NCBI GenBank assembly: GCA_004144935.1
Contig: SDZP01000122.1
Coordinates: 1 to 9,194, forward strand
Length of the DNA stretch: 9,194 nt
Reading direction: 5' to 3'
Source of the DNA: Caulobacteraceae bacterium
GTDB taxonomy: Bacteria > Pseudomonadota > Alphaproteobacteria > Caulobacterales > Caulobacteraceae
Shown: positions 1 to 5,753 of the stretch, in pieces
Layout of the letters: each line of letters opens with the position of its first letter
How positions within the stretch are numbered: the stretch's first letter is position 1
Made by a program: the position numbers and the translations under genes
Notes under the pieces: model-generated
The model's database searches: none
Told to the model about the DNA's origin: nothing
Seen by the model: the letters and a program-made list of their open reading frames with translations, nothing else

Positions 1-479
1 CCGACGGTCCCCTGGCCGGCGATGATGTCGAGGTCGTCGAAGGGCCAGACGATGGTCATGCCGCGGTCGGCGGCGATGCTCTCGGTGAGGGTCTCGCGGT
101 TCTCCGTATAGCGGTCGTAGAGGATCACCTCGGCGCCATAGTCGCGGGTATTGGCGATCTTCATGGCCGGCGCGTCCTTCGGCATGACGATCACCGCCGG
201 GGCCCCGACCATGCGGGCGGCCAGGGCCACGCCCTGGGCATGGTTGCCGCTGGAGCAGGCGACGACGCCCAGTCTTCGCTGCTCGTCGTTGAGGCGGGAG
301 AGCTTGTTCATGGCGCCGCGGAACTTGAAGGCGCCGCCACGCTGCAGGGTCTCGGGCTTGAGCAGGACGCGGCCGCCGAGGCGGTCGTTGAGGGCGGGGC
401 TCTCGATGACCGGGGTCGCCACGGCCAGACCCTCGATGGCGCGGGCGGCCGCTTCGATGTCGGCGAAGGTGACGGTCAT
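1..479 (-). CDS. Threonine/serine dehydratase, PLP fold-type II (N-terminal half, runs off the window)
   Basis: The minus strand from the ATG at 479-477 reads openly to the window edge, giving about 159 residues that begin MTVTFADIEAAARAIEG. The PLP-lysine motif GAFKFRGA (Lys about 52) and the phosphate-binding loop SSGNHAQG (about 76-83) are both present, as are the PVIESPALN and VIVMPKDAPAMK segments typical of the family. These enzymes deaminate threonine or serine to a 2-oxoacid plus ammonia in the cytoplasm; close relatives are serine racemases. Family members of this short type are about 320 residues, so roughly half is visible, and a C-terminal ACT domain cannot be assessed. The start is supported by GGAGCG about four bases upstream. 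The family call is firm; the choice between catabolic threonine dehydratase, IlvA and serine racemase is not. Confidence 0.9.
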   Translation of the reverse strand, partial: MTVTFADIEAAARAIEGLAVATPVIESPALNDRLGGRVLLKPETLQRGGAFKFRGAMNKLSRLNDEQRRLGVVACSSGNHAQGVALAARMVGAPAVIVMPKDAPAMKIANTRDYGAEVILYDRYTENRETLTESIAADRGMTIVWPFDDLDIIAGQGTV

Positions 480-509
480 GGGCGCTCCGTGCGTGGGCTG
501 TGGCGGCTC

Positions 510-537
510 TGACTAGCCCTTTGCGCCGATCCCTCAA
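510..537 (-). promoter_or_regulatory. Candidate Caulobacter-type promoter for the dehydratase gene
   Basis: Reading the minus strand, TTGAGGG (537-531) is followed after 13 bases by GCTAGTCA (517-510). This resembles the alphaproteobacterial housekeeping pattern TTGACGS, 10-14 bases, GCTANAWC: the TTGA and GCTA cores match and the distal -10 bases do not. Transcription would begin near 503, leaving a leader of about 25 bases before the ATG at 479. I found no equally good plus-strand promoter for the divergent PagL-like gene in this 97-base gap. Confidence 0.4.
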
Positions 538-576
538 AGACCGTAAGACCGGACATCCATTCGTTCCGGGGGCCGC

Positions 577-1113
577 ATGCGCCAGTTCATCGTCGGAGCC
601 GCTTTCGCCTGCGGCCTTGCCTTCGCCGGGATCGCCAACGCCGGCGAGGTGGGCGTCGGCATCGGGGCGCATGACGTCGACCTGTGGAAGCAGGAGTGCT
701 GCTTCGAGAGCGGCCAGAACCTGGAGGTTCACTACCGGTCAGACCCGCTGAAGGTCGATCGCGGCCTGGGAATCTGGCGGCTGTGGGCGCTGGGCTCGGT
801 CAACAGCGACGGCGGGACCAACTTCGTGGCCGGCGGCATCCAGCGGCGCTTCTGGGAGGACAAGAAGGTCTATGCCCAGCTGAGCGTCGGCCTGGGCGTG
901 CATGACGGCCCGGACGAGGATTATCAGAAGACGCCCGACCGCATCTATTTCGGCTCGCCGGTGCTGATCGCCTCGGAAGCGGCGGCGGGGGTGAACCTGA
1001 ACGACAACTGGTCGGGCGAGGTGGCCTATTTCCACATGAGCCACGCGGGCCTGGCCGGGGACCAGAACCCGGGGCTGGACGTGGTGTCGGTGCGGTTGAT
1101 CCGGAAGTTCTAG
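577..1113 (+). CDS. PagL-like acyloxyacyl hydrolase / lipid A 3-O-deacylase family outer-membrane protein
   Basis: This is a 178-residue protein with an N-terminal signal peptide (hydrophobic residues 5-20, cleavage likely after ANA at 22). A small beta-barrel pattern follows and the protein ends in Phe, as outer-membrane barrels do. The C-terminal segment YFHMSHAGLAGDQNPGLD (about 151-168) matches the catalytic region of PagL, where a His-x-Ser pair (here H153 and S155) with a downstream acid removes the 3-O acyl chain of lipid A. Two features differ from Pseudomonas PagL: the residue after the Ser is His rather than Asn, and the acid appears to be Asp168, 13 residues after the Ser, rather than Glu 12 residues after. 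Length and topology fit the family. The likely role is remodelling or turnover of outer-membrane lipid A, but activity is not assured. The ribosome-binding site is weak (GGGGG about 5 bases upstream). The gene converges on the island methyltransferase gene. Confidence 0.7.
   Translation: MRQFIVGAAFACGLAFAGIANAGEVGVGIGAHDVDLWKQECCFESGQNLEVHYRSDPLKVDRGLGIWRLWALGSVNSDGGTNFVAGGIQRRFWEDKKVYAQLSVGLGVHDGPDEDYQKTPDRIYFGSPVLIASEAAAGVNLNDNWSGEVAYFHMSHAGLAGDQNPGLDVVSVRLIRKF
1110..1113. other. CTAG palindrome providing stop codons on both strands
   Basis: Bases 1111-1113 (TAG) terminate the PagL-like gene, and bases 1112-1110 read on the minus strand (TAG) terminate the methyltransferase gene. The two convergent genes therefore overlap by three bases and share one palindrome, which is also the left edge of the AT-rich island. 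There is no room for a terminator hairpin between them. Confidence 0.95.
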
Positions 1114-1760
1114 GAAATCAGTGGTCGTTCGATCAAAAAATCAACCGCACAACCGAATCGTCCCAATTCTTCGCGCCGAATACTAACTTCCGAAAACGAC
1201 ACAAATTCTGACATCGTTCTTGCGATCCACAGGGGGTCATGCGCGAAGAGGCCCGGGACTGACTCAAGTCTTTCATGAGGTATTAACGATATATCGTTCA
1301 CGTATACTGTAATTCCGATTCTCGATAAGCAGCATACTTCTTTTAAAAACGCCTTGTCGTACTCGGATTTCGACTTCTGATCTGTACCCAAAGTTCCGAT
1401 AACAAATGCCCAGTCAAAGGTCTCGTTTTTGAGAGCCTTATCCGGAAATCTCGACTTCAGATACTTAGATTTTTGATCAGCTGTTCGGTCCGTAGCTACG
1501 CTGAGCAAGTAATCATTTTCCTCGATTCCGAGGTAAGATTTGTCATAAGCTAGAATACTTCGTAGAAATAAATCAAGCCCCCCTGCTCCGCACCCGACGT
1601 CAATCACAGATTTTACGTTCGAAGAGTAGTTTCGAAATAGGCTGGTGCTATGCGAGTAAACCCTGTCAGCATACTCTTTTGATGGCCAGCCTTCTCCAAG
1701 AGGGTAGCGCGCCAGATAAGAGTTATAAAAATCTTCCCTTGATTGCCAATCATCACTCAT
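1110..1760 (-). CDS. Class I SAM-dependent methyltransferase, substrate unknown
   Basis: With the ATG at 1760-1758 the product is 216 residues, beginning MSDDWQSREDFYNSYLARYP. Motif I is VIDVGCGAGG (about 52-61), the acidic SAM-ribose position lies in YLGIEEND (E80), and FDWAFVIGTLG (about 115-125) resembles motif IV, giving the Rossmann methyltransferase core. No DNA-methylase NPPY/DPPY motif is seen, so a small molecule, lipid, sugar or protein target is more likely than DNA. The ATG at 1760 overlaps the upstream gene's stop by 8 bases and has AGGG 6 bases upstream. A TTG at 1778 would add six residues but lacks a comparable ribosome site. Codon use and base composition are much more AT-rich than in the flanking genes, suggesting recent acquisition together with the upstream membrane-protein gene. 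Substrate and pathway are not recognisable. Confidence 0.8.
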   Translation of the reverse strand: MSDDWQSREDFYNSYLARYPLGEGWPSKEYADRVYSHSTSLFRNYSSNVKSVIDVGCGAGGLDLFLRSILAYDKSYLGIEENDYLLSVATDRTADQKSKYLKSRFPDKALKNETFDWAFVIGTLGTDQKSKSEYDKAFLKEVCCLSRIGITVYVNDISLIPHERLESVPGLFAHDPLWIARTMSEFVSFSEVSIRREELGRFGCAVDFLIERPLIS

Positions 1761-2235
1761 GGCTAACCCTGTTGCCAATGTCCGGGATTCTTTTCCACCT
1801 AACTAGGCCCCCATCAAGACGACCTTCGGAAACATAACCATACCAACGTCCTTCTAGAATAGAGCCGGCCGGATTAACTATCATAGTCCCAGAACCGGTG
1901 AGAGACATCGGCTTGTTGATGATGACATATATGAAAGAAACTATGCCGCCACGTGAGATATTTCCAGAAAGAGAATATGTGAACCTAGGATCCTTTCCGG
2001 ATCCTTCAAATTTTGAAGTATCTATTTTAGTAATAGAAACGACGTCTTCAGCATAAAGAACCTCATTACCGTTATCTTCGATGAACCAGCTGCAGGTATA
2101 GCTACCTATTAGGCTCTGCCTATCATCAAAACTAGAAGAAAGCGTTTTTCTGAACTGTTTTACCAAAGGTAATACTATCGCCCCTATTACAGAGGCAACA
2201 ATCGGTATCAAGCCGTATAGGATAATGTCTTTCAT
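1753..2235 (-). CDS. Small membrane-anchored beta-rich protein of unknown function
   Basis: This 160-residue product starts MKDIILYGLIPIVASVIG. One strongly hydrophobic segment (about 4-25) is followed by basic residues (KQFRK), predicting a single N-terminal membrane anchor with the rest probably cytoplasmic. Residues about 43-150 are rich in alternating beta-strand patterns with Gly turns: GSYTCSW at 44, EDVVSITKI at 63, YSLSGNISRGG at 87, then LTGSG, LEGRWYGY and GGLVRWKR. This looks like a small beta-barrel or lipocalin-like fold. The layout (membrane segment plus beta-barrel ending in G-x-W/Y...G-x-x-x-x-K/R) loosely recalls the Cap15 effectors of CBASS, but those have two membrane helices and I cannot confirm homology. 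The ATG at 2235 is preferred because AAGGGGGG lies about 3-10 bases upstream; an ATG at 2346 would add 37 residues without a good ribosome site. The gene overlaps the methyltransferase gene by 8 bases, so the two are probably co-translated. Confidence 0.65.
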   Translation of the reverse strand: MKDIILYGLIPIVASVIGAIVLPLVKQFRKTLSSSFDDRQSLIGSYTCSWFIEDNGNEVLYAEDVVSITKIDTSKFEGSGKDPRFTYSLSGNISRGGIVSFIYVIINKPMSLTGSGTMIVNPAGSILEGRWYGYVSEGRLDGGLVRWKRIPDIGNRVSHE

Positions 2236-2350
2236 GAGCCCCCCTTCGGGCAGCACATGCCAATTTTGATTGAAATGCAAGATCGGCTTAAAGGTAGCTA
2301 AATCGGCAATCGAGGTTGGCTCTTTCGGCGTCGTAGGCACTCTCATCGCC

Positions 2351-2366
2351 TAAGCGTTAGAGCTTA
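2351..2366. repeat. Short inverted repeat at the island edge, upstream of the minus-strand operon
   Basis: TAAGC, a six-base spacer GTTAGA, then GCTTA form a 5-bp inverted repeat. On the minus strand the same bases contain GCTCTAAC, one mismatch from the alphaproteobacterial -10 pattern GCTANAWC, but no matching -35 lies 10-14 bases upstream. It could be an operator or promoter element about 115 bases before the start codon of the island operon, or chance. Confidence 0.25.
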
Positions 2367-2509
2367 ACCTGAAATTCTCGCCCCGCTGTCGAAGCAGCGT
2401 AGTCTTGGCATGGTCGAAGAAACGGCCAGAACCCTGACTGACGACAGCGCCTTGCACACGATGGGAAGTCCGATGATGCCCAGAGGACGTCTCCTGCGTT
2501 TCGCGGAAG

Positions 2510-2653
2510 ATGCCGGTAGCGGTCGGCGGCGACTACCGCGCCTGCTGCGCCCTGCATTCCAACCGCATGACCCTGGACGAACAGGTGATGGCGCGAGGCA
2601 TCGCCATGCACTGCGGGTTCGCCGAGGCGGTGTTGACCGGCGGACTGGAATAG
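2510..2653 (+). pseudogene. Short coding-like fragment, possible 3' remnant of a host gene or a 47-residue small protein
   Basis: From the ATG at 2510 the frame reads 47 codons, beginning MPVAVGGDYRACCALHSN and ending LTGGLE before TAG at 2651. Of these 47 codons, 41 end in G or C, close to the surrounding real genes, whereas the alternative plus-strand frame over the same bases has far lower third-position G+C. The frame stays open upstream only to a TGA at 2474-2476. A GGAAG directly abutting the ATG is too close to act as a normal ribosome site, which argues for a truncated gene end rather than an intact small gene. Three Cys and two His residues are present but form no recognised motif. 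I do not recognise the protein. Confidence 0.35.
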
Positions 2654-2700
2654 CGCCTTGCCCAGATGAGCGGCCGAGGCGCCATGTCGGCTTCCCGCTG

Positions 2701-2727
2701 GTGACATCCCGCCACACCCGCTAAAGG
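2701..2727 (+). promoter_or_regulatory. Candidate promoter of the sensor-kinase operon
   Basis: GTGACAT (2701-2707) and GCTAAAGG (2720-2727) are separated by 12 bases. They match the TGAC core of the alphaproteobacterial -35 and the GCTANA part of the -10 pattern. Transcription would start near 2733, about 20 bases before the ATG at 2755. The -10 overlaps AAAGGAGG (2723-2730), which resembles a perfect ribosome site but lies about 24 bases from the start codon with no alternative in-frame start nearby. Confidence 0.35.
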
Positions 2728-2754
2728 AGGCGTCGGTTCTCGGCGGGCGTTTGC

Positions 2755-4239
2755 ATGGTCATCTCCGATCGGTTGTTCAATCGCCTGGTGCTGGGCGCGG
2801 TGGCGGTCGGCTTCGCGGCCGTGCTGCTGGCCGGCTTCATGCTGTTCGCGACCATTCAGCGGAACCAGGAGTTCAACCGCTGGGTCGACCACACCTATCA
2901 GGTCCAGGAGTCGCTGGCCGATTTCCGCATCCTGCTGGAGCGGGCGGAAACGGCGCGGCGGGGCTACATCCTGCGCCGCGACCAGCGCTTCCTGAGCTAT
3001 TTCAGCAAGGCGACGACGGACCTGCCCAAGGCCCTGACCCGGACCGAGATGCTGACGCGGGACAATCCGGCGCAGCAGGCACGGCTGGCGGAAATCCGCC
3101 GGCTGTACGATCGCCAGATCGGCTTCATGCGCGAGTCCGAACGGCTGGTGACGGCCGGCGCCCTGCCGCTGGCGATCAACCGCTTCCGCAACGACGGCAG
3201 CATCGACAACATCAACGCCCTGCGCGCCCTGCTGGACGACGTGCGCCATGAGGAGCAGCGGCTGCTGGCCGAACGCACCCAAGGGCAGGCGGCGGGGCAG
3301 CGCAACCTGCTGGTGGTCATGGTGGTCTGCGGCCTGCTGGTGCTGCTGGTGGCCGGCGGCACGACCTTCATCATCTTCAACTACACCCGCGACATCACCA
3401 CCAGCCGCAAGGCGCTGGCGCAGCTCAACGCCCATCTGGAAGACGCCGTCGAGGAGCGGACCGTCGACCTGCGCCGGGCCAATGACGAGATCCAGCGCTT
3501 CGCCTATATCGTCAGCCACGACCTGCGCTCGCCGCTGGTCAACATCATGGGCTTCACCGCCGAGCTGGAGGCGGCCGGCGGGCCGCTTGGCGAACTGGTC
3601 GACCGCATCGAGGCGGCGCATCCGGACCTCTTGACCGCCGACGCCCGCGACGCGGTGCGCACTGACCTGCCGGAGGCCACCGGCTTCATCCGCACCTCGA
3701 CCCAGAAGATGGACCGGCTGATCAACGCCATCCTGCGGCTGTCGCGGGAAGGCCGCCGGGTGCTGACGCCGGAGCGGCTGGACATGACCGCCCTGGTCGA
3801 GGGCATCGCCGGGTCCCTGAAGCATCGCACCGAAGAGCTGGGCGCGACCATCACGGTGCAACCGCTGCCGGGGCTGACCAGCGACCGGGTGGCCATCGAG
3901 CAGATCCTCTCGAACCTGATCGAGAACGCGGTGAAGTACCTGAAGCCCGGCCGGGCGGGGCGCATCCACGTGCGCGGCCGGATGGAGGGCCCGCGCGCCG
4001 TCTTCGAGGTCGAGGACAACGGCCGGGGCATCGACCCCAAGGACCATGAGCGGGTCTTCGACCTGTTCCGCCGGGCCGGGACGCAGGACCAGCCGGGCGA
4101 AGGCATCGGCCTTGCGCACGTTCGCGCCCTCGCCTACCGGCTCGGGGGGATCATCTCCTGCGAGTCGGCCCTTGACCAGGGCGCCACCTTCCGGCTTTCC
4201 CTACCCTCTGTGACACTTCCTGAAAGAGGCGCAACGTGA
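2755..4239 (+). CDS. CHASE3-domain transmembrane sensor histidine kinase
   Basis: This is a 494-residue inner-membrane kinase. Membrane segments at about 11-33 and 184-207 flank a roughly 150-residue helical periplasmic region (about 38-170) with the CHASE3-like ERAETARRGYILRRDQRFL stretch. A short coiled linker (about 218-248) leads to the dimerisation/phosphorylation domain, FAYIVSHDLRSPL, with phosphoacceptor His255. The ATPase domain has an N box (SNLIENAVKYL, Asn391), G1 (EDNGRGID, about 420-427), an F box (VFDLFRR) and G2 (GEGIGLAHV, about 448-456). All catalytic boxes are intact, so an active ATP-dependent autokinase is expected. The ligand is unknown. The hairpin between His255 and MDRLINAILRLSR (about 319-331) is longer than in a typical HisKA domain. 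The stop overlaps the next gene's GTG by 4 bases, linking the kinase to the following receiver. There is no DNA-binding or receiver domain. The ATG at 2755 has only a weak GGCGGGCG upstream. Confidence 0.92.
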   Translation: MVISDRLFNRLVLGAVAVGFAAVLLAGFMLFATIQRNQEFNRWVDHTYQVQESLADFRILLERAETARRGYILRRDQRFLSYFSKATTDLPKALTRTEMLTRDNPAQQARLAEIRRLYDRQIGFMRESERLVTAGALPLAINRFRNDGSIDNINALRALLDDVRHEEQRLLAERTQGQAAGQRNLLVVMVVCGLLVLLVAGGTTFIIFNYTRDITTSRKALAQLNAHLEDAVEERTVDLRRANDEIQRFAYIVSHDLRSPLVNIMGFTAELEAAGGPLGELVDRIEAAHPDLLTADARDAVRTDLPEATGFIRTSTQKMDRLINAILRLSREGRRVLTPERLDMTALVEGIAGSLKHRTEELGATITVQPLPGLTSDRVAIEQILSNLIENAVKYLKPGRAGRIHVRGRMEGPRAVFEVEDNGRGIDPKDHERVFDLFRRAGTQDQPGEGIGLAHVRALAYRLGGIISCESALDQGATFRLSLPSVTLPERGAT

Positions 4240-4679
4240 CCCAGCATGTCACCATCGTGATGATCGAGGACGACGAGGGCCACGCGCGCCTCATCGAGAA
4301 GAACATCCGCCGCGCCGGCATCAACAACCCGATCAAGCATTTCCTCGATGGCACCACCGCCGTCGACTACCTGGAGAACGCGCCGGAAGGGCCCGCCCAC
4401 AACGGCCCGGCCCTGGTGCTGCTCGACCTCAACCTGCCGGACATGAGCGGCACCGACATCCTCAGCCGCATCAAGAGCGGCGACGGGGCGCTGAAGCGCA
4501 CGCCGGTGGTGGTGCTGACCACGACCGACGACAAGGTCGAGATCCAGCGCTGCTACGACCTGGGCTGCAACGTCTACATCACCAAGCCGGTGAACTATGA
4601 GAGCTTCGCCCAGGCGATCCGCCAGCTGGGCCTGTTCCTGTCGGTGATCCAGGTGCCCGGGGACGAACCGACCCAGTGA
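4236..4679 (+). CDS. Single-domain response regulator, Rcp1-like receiver
   Basis: A 147-residue stand-alone receiver starting at GTG 4236, which overlaps the kinase stop as GTGA and has AGAGG about 8-12 bases upstream. The acidic pair E11-D12-D13, phosphoacceptor Asp64 in LVLLDLNLPDMSG, the Thr switch in VVVLTTTDD (about 95-96) and Lys117-Pro118 in YITKPVNYESF are all present, so it should be phosphorylatable. The extended loop before Asp64 and the LDLNLPDMSG signature resemble the Rcp1-type receivers that pair with phytochrome-like kinases. With no output domain it probably acts as a phosphate shuttle or by binding a partner. Tight coupling to the kinase gene makes that kinase its likely phosphodonor, and the overlapping downstream receiver-kinase a possible partner. 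Confidence 0.92.
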   Translation: MTQHVTIVMIEDDEGHARLIEKNIRRAGINNPIKHFLDGTTAVDYLENAPEGPAHNGPALVLLDLNLPDMSGTDILSRIKSGDGALKRTPVVVLTTTDDKVEIQRCYDLGCNVYITKPVNYESFAQAIRQLGLFLSVIQVPGDEPTQ

Positions 4680-5701
4680 CCGGACCCCGCGTCCTCTACA
4701 TCGACGACGACGAGGGGCTGCGCCTGCTCGCCCGCCGCACCCTGGAGCGGCGGGGCTACGCCGTGACCACGGCCAGTGACGGCGAGGCGGGCGTCGCCCT
4801 GGCGCTGGCCCAGGATTTCGACCTGATCGCCGTCGACCACTACATGCCCAGCCTCGATGGCCTGGCCACCCTCGGTCGCCTGAACGCCGAGGGGGTGCGG
4901 GCGCCGGTGGTCTATGTGACCGGCTCCGAGGAGAGCCGGGTGGCGGTGGCGGCGCTGAAGGCCGGGGCCGCCGACTATGTGGTCAAGACCATCGGCGAGG
5001 ACTTCTTCGACCTGCTGGACAGCGCCTTCCGCGCGGCCCTGGAGACCGGCCAGCTGCGCCGCGCCCGGGACGAGGCGGAGGCGGCGCTGCAGGCCAGCAA
5101 CGCGCGGCTGGAGACCCTGCTGCGGGAGGTCAACCACCGGGTGGCCAACAGCCTGCAGCTGGTCTCGGCCTTCGTCCACATGCAGGCGGCCAGCCTGGCC
5201 GATCCGGCCGCCAAGGCGGCCCTGGCCGACACCCAGCAACGCATCGCCGCCATCGGCCAGGTGCACCGCCGGCTCTACACCGCCGACGATGTCGAGGCGG
5301 TGGACCTGGAGGACTACCTGGGCGCCCTGGTCGAGGAGCTGACCGGCGCCTGGTCGACGCCGGCCGCCTGCCGGACCCTGAGCCTTCAGGTCGAGCCGGC
5401 GCGGCTGCAGACCGACAAGGCGGTGTCGCTGGGGGTGATCGTCAACGAACTGGTCTCCAACGCCTGCAAGTACGCCTATCCGGCCGACGGCCCGGGCGAG
5501 GTGCGCATCCGGCTGTCGCGGGAAGACGCTGCGCTGGTCCTGCGGGTCGAGGATGACGGTCCGGGCTTCGATCCCGCCGCCAAGGCGACCGGCACCGGGG
5601 TCGGGGGCCGCATCATCTCGGCCATGGCGGCGAGCTTGAAGAGCCGGCTCACCTACGAGCCGGGGTCGGGCGCGCGGGCGGTGCTGCGGATTCCCGTCTA
5701 G
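4676..5701 (+). CDS. Receiver fused to a HisKA_2-type (HWE-related) histidine kinase
   Basis: A 341-residue soluble protein starting at GTG 4676, overlapping the previous stop by 4 bases. Residues 1-120 form a receiver (D10-D11-D12, phosphoacceptor Asp54 in LIAVDHYMPSLDG, Thr82, Lys104). Position 105 is Thr where most receivers have Pro. A coiled coil (about 126-148) joins it to a HisKA_2 domain with REVNHRVANSLQLVSAF, phosphoacceptor His154. The ATPase part has an N box NELVSNACKYAYP, G1 VEDDGPGFD and a glycine-rich GTGVGGRIISAMA. In alphaproteobacteria such kinases commonly feed the general stress response or other phosphorelays, with the attached receiver gating kinase activity. There is no membrane segment, so signal must enter through Asp54, plausibly from the CHASE3 kinase two genes upstream. 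The gene ends the operon; 52 bases without an obvious terminator follow. Confidence 0.92.
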   Translation: MTGPRVLYIDDDEGLRLLARRTLERRGYAVTTASDGEAGVALALAQDFDLIAVDHYMPSLDGLATLGRLNAEGVRAPVVYVTGSEESRVAVAALKAGAADYVVKTIGEDFFDLLDSAFRAALETGQLRRARDEAEAALQASNARLETLLREVNHRVANSLQLVSAFVHMQAASLADPAAKAALADTQQRIAAIGQVHRRLYTADDVEAVDLEDYLGALVEELTGAWSTPAACRTLSLQVEPARLQTDKAVSLGVIVNELVSNACKYAYPADGPGEVRIRLSREDAALVLRVEDDGPGFDPAAKATGTGVGGRIISAMAASLKSRLTYEPGSGARAVLRIPV

Positions 5702-5753
5702 GCCCAGGCTCCCCGGCGCCGCTATCCTCCGGCCAACGAAAGAGGAAACCGAC

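Larger units (their letters stand above)
1114..2370. other. Low-GC putative horizontally acquired two-gene island
   Basis: Base composition drops sharply just after the PagL-like stop codon and recovers near 2370-2400. Sampled 60-base lines inside (1441-1500 and 2041-2100) are 45% and 43% G+C, against about 72% for 3421-3480. The segment carries one two-gene minus-strand operon and no transposase, integrase, tRNA gene or convincing terminal repeats. Acquisition by recombination is inferred from composition only; the right boundary is approximate. Confidence 0.65.
2371..2754. other. Gap without a confident gene between the island and the kinase operon
   Basis: Composition returns to the GC-rich host pattern, but no full-length gene is present. 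The stretch holds a short coding-like fragment (2510-2653), a candidate promoter (2701-2727) and a small hairpin GCTG-TCGAAG-CAGC near 2385-2398. I see no tRNA, repeat array or mobile-element remnant. It may be the remains of a gene disrupted when the island arrived. Confidence 0.5.

Noticed and set aside
2236..2346. A 37-residue N-terminal extension of the island membrane protein from the ATG at 2346
   Set aside because: No ribosome site sits at the proper distance, whereas the ATG at 2235 has a strong AAGGGGGG and begins directly with the membrane helix.
2349..2372. GCGTTAG and GTTAAGC strings at the island edge, reminiscent of integron attC/attI core sites
   Set aside because: The two strings sit within about 15 bases of each other rather than framing a 57-140 base folded site, no R''-L''-L'-R' pairing is present, and no matching site follows the methyltransferase stop at the other end. 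There is no integrase gene.
1104..2378. Near-direct repeat GAAGTTCT (1104-1111) and GAAATTCT (2371-2378) bounding the island
   Set aside because: It is eight bases long with one mismatch, and the left copy lies inside the PagL-like coding sequence. It is too short and imperfect to call a target duplication without comparison to an empty site.
2533..4119. A 528-codon open frame on the minus strand opposite the kinase gene
   Set aside because: The same reasoning applies: it mirrors the CHASE3 kinase gene, whose motifs are all intact on the plus strand.
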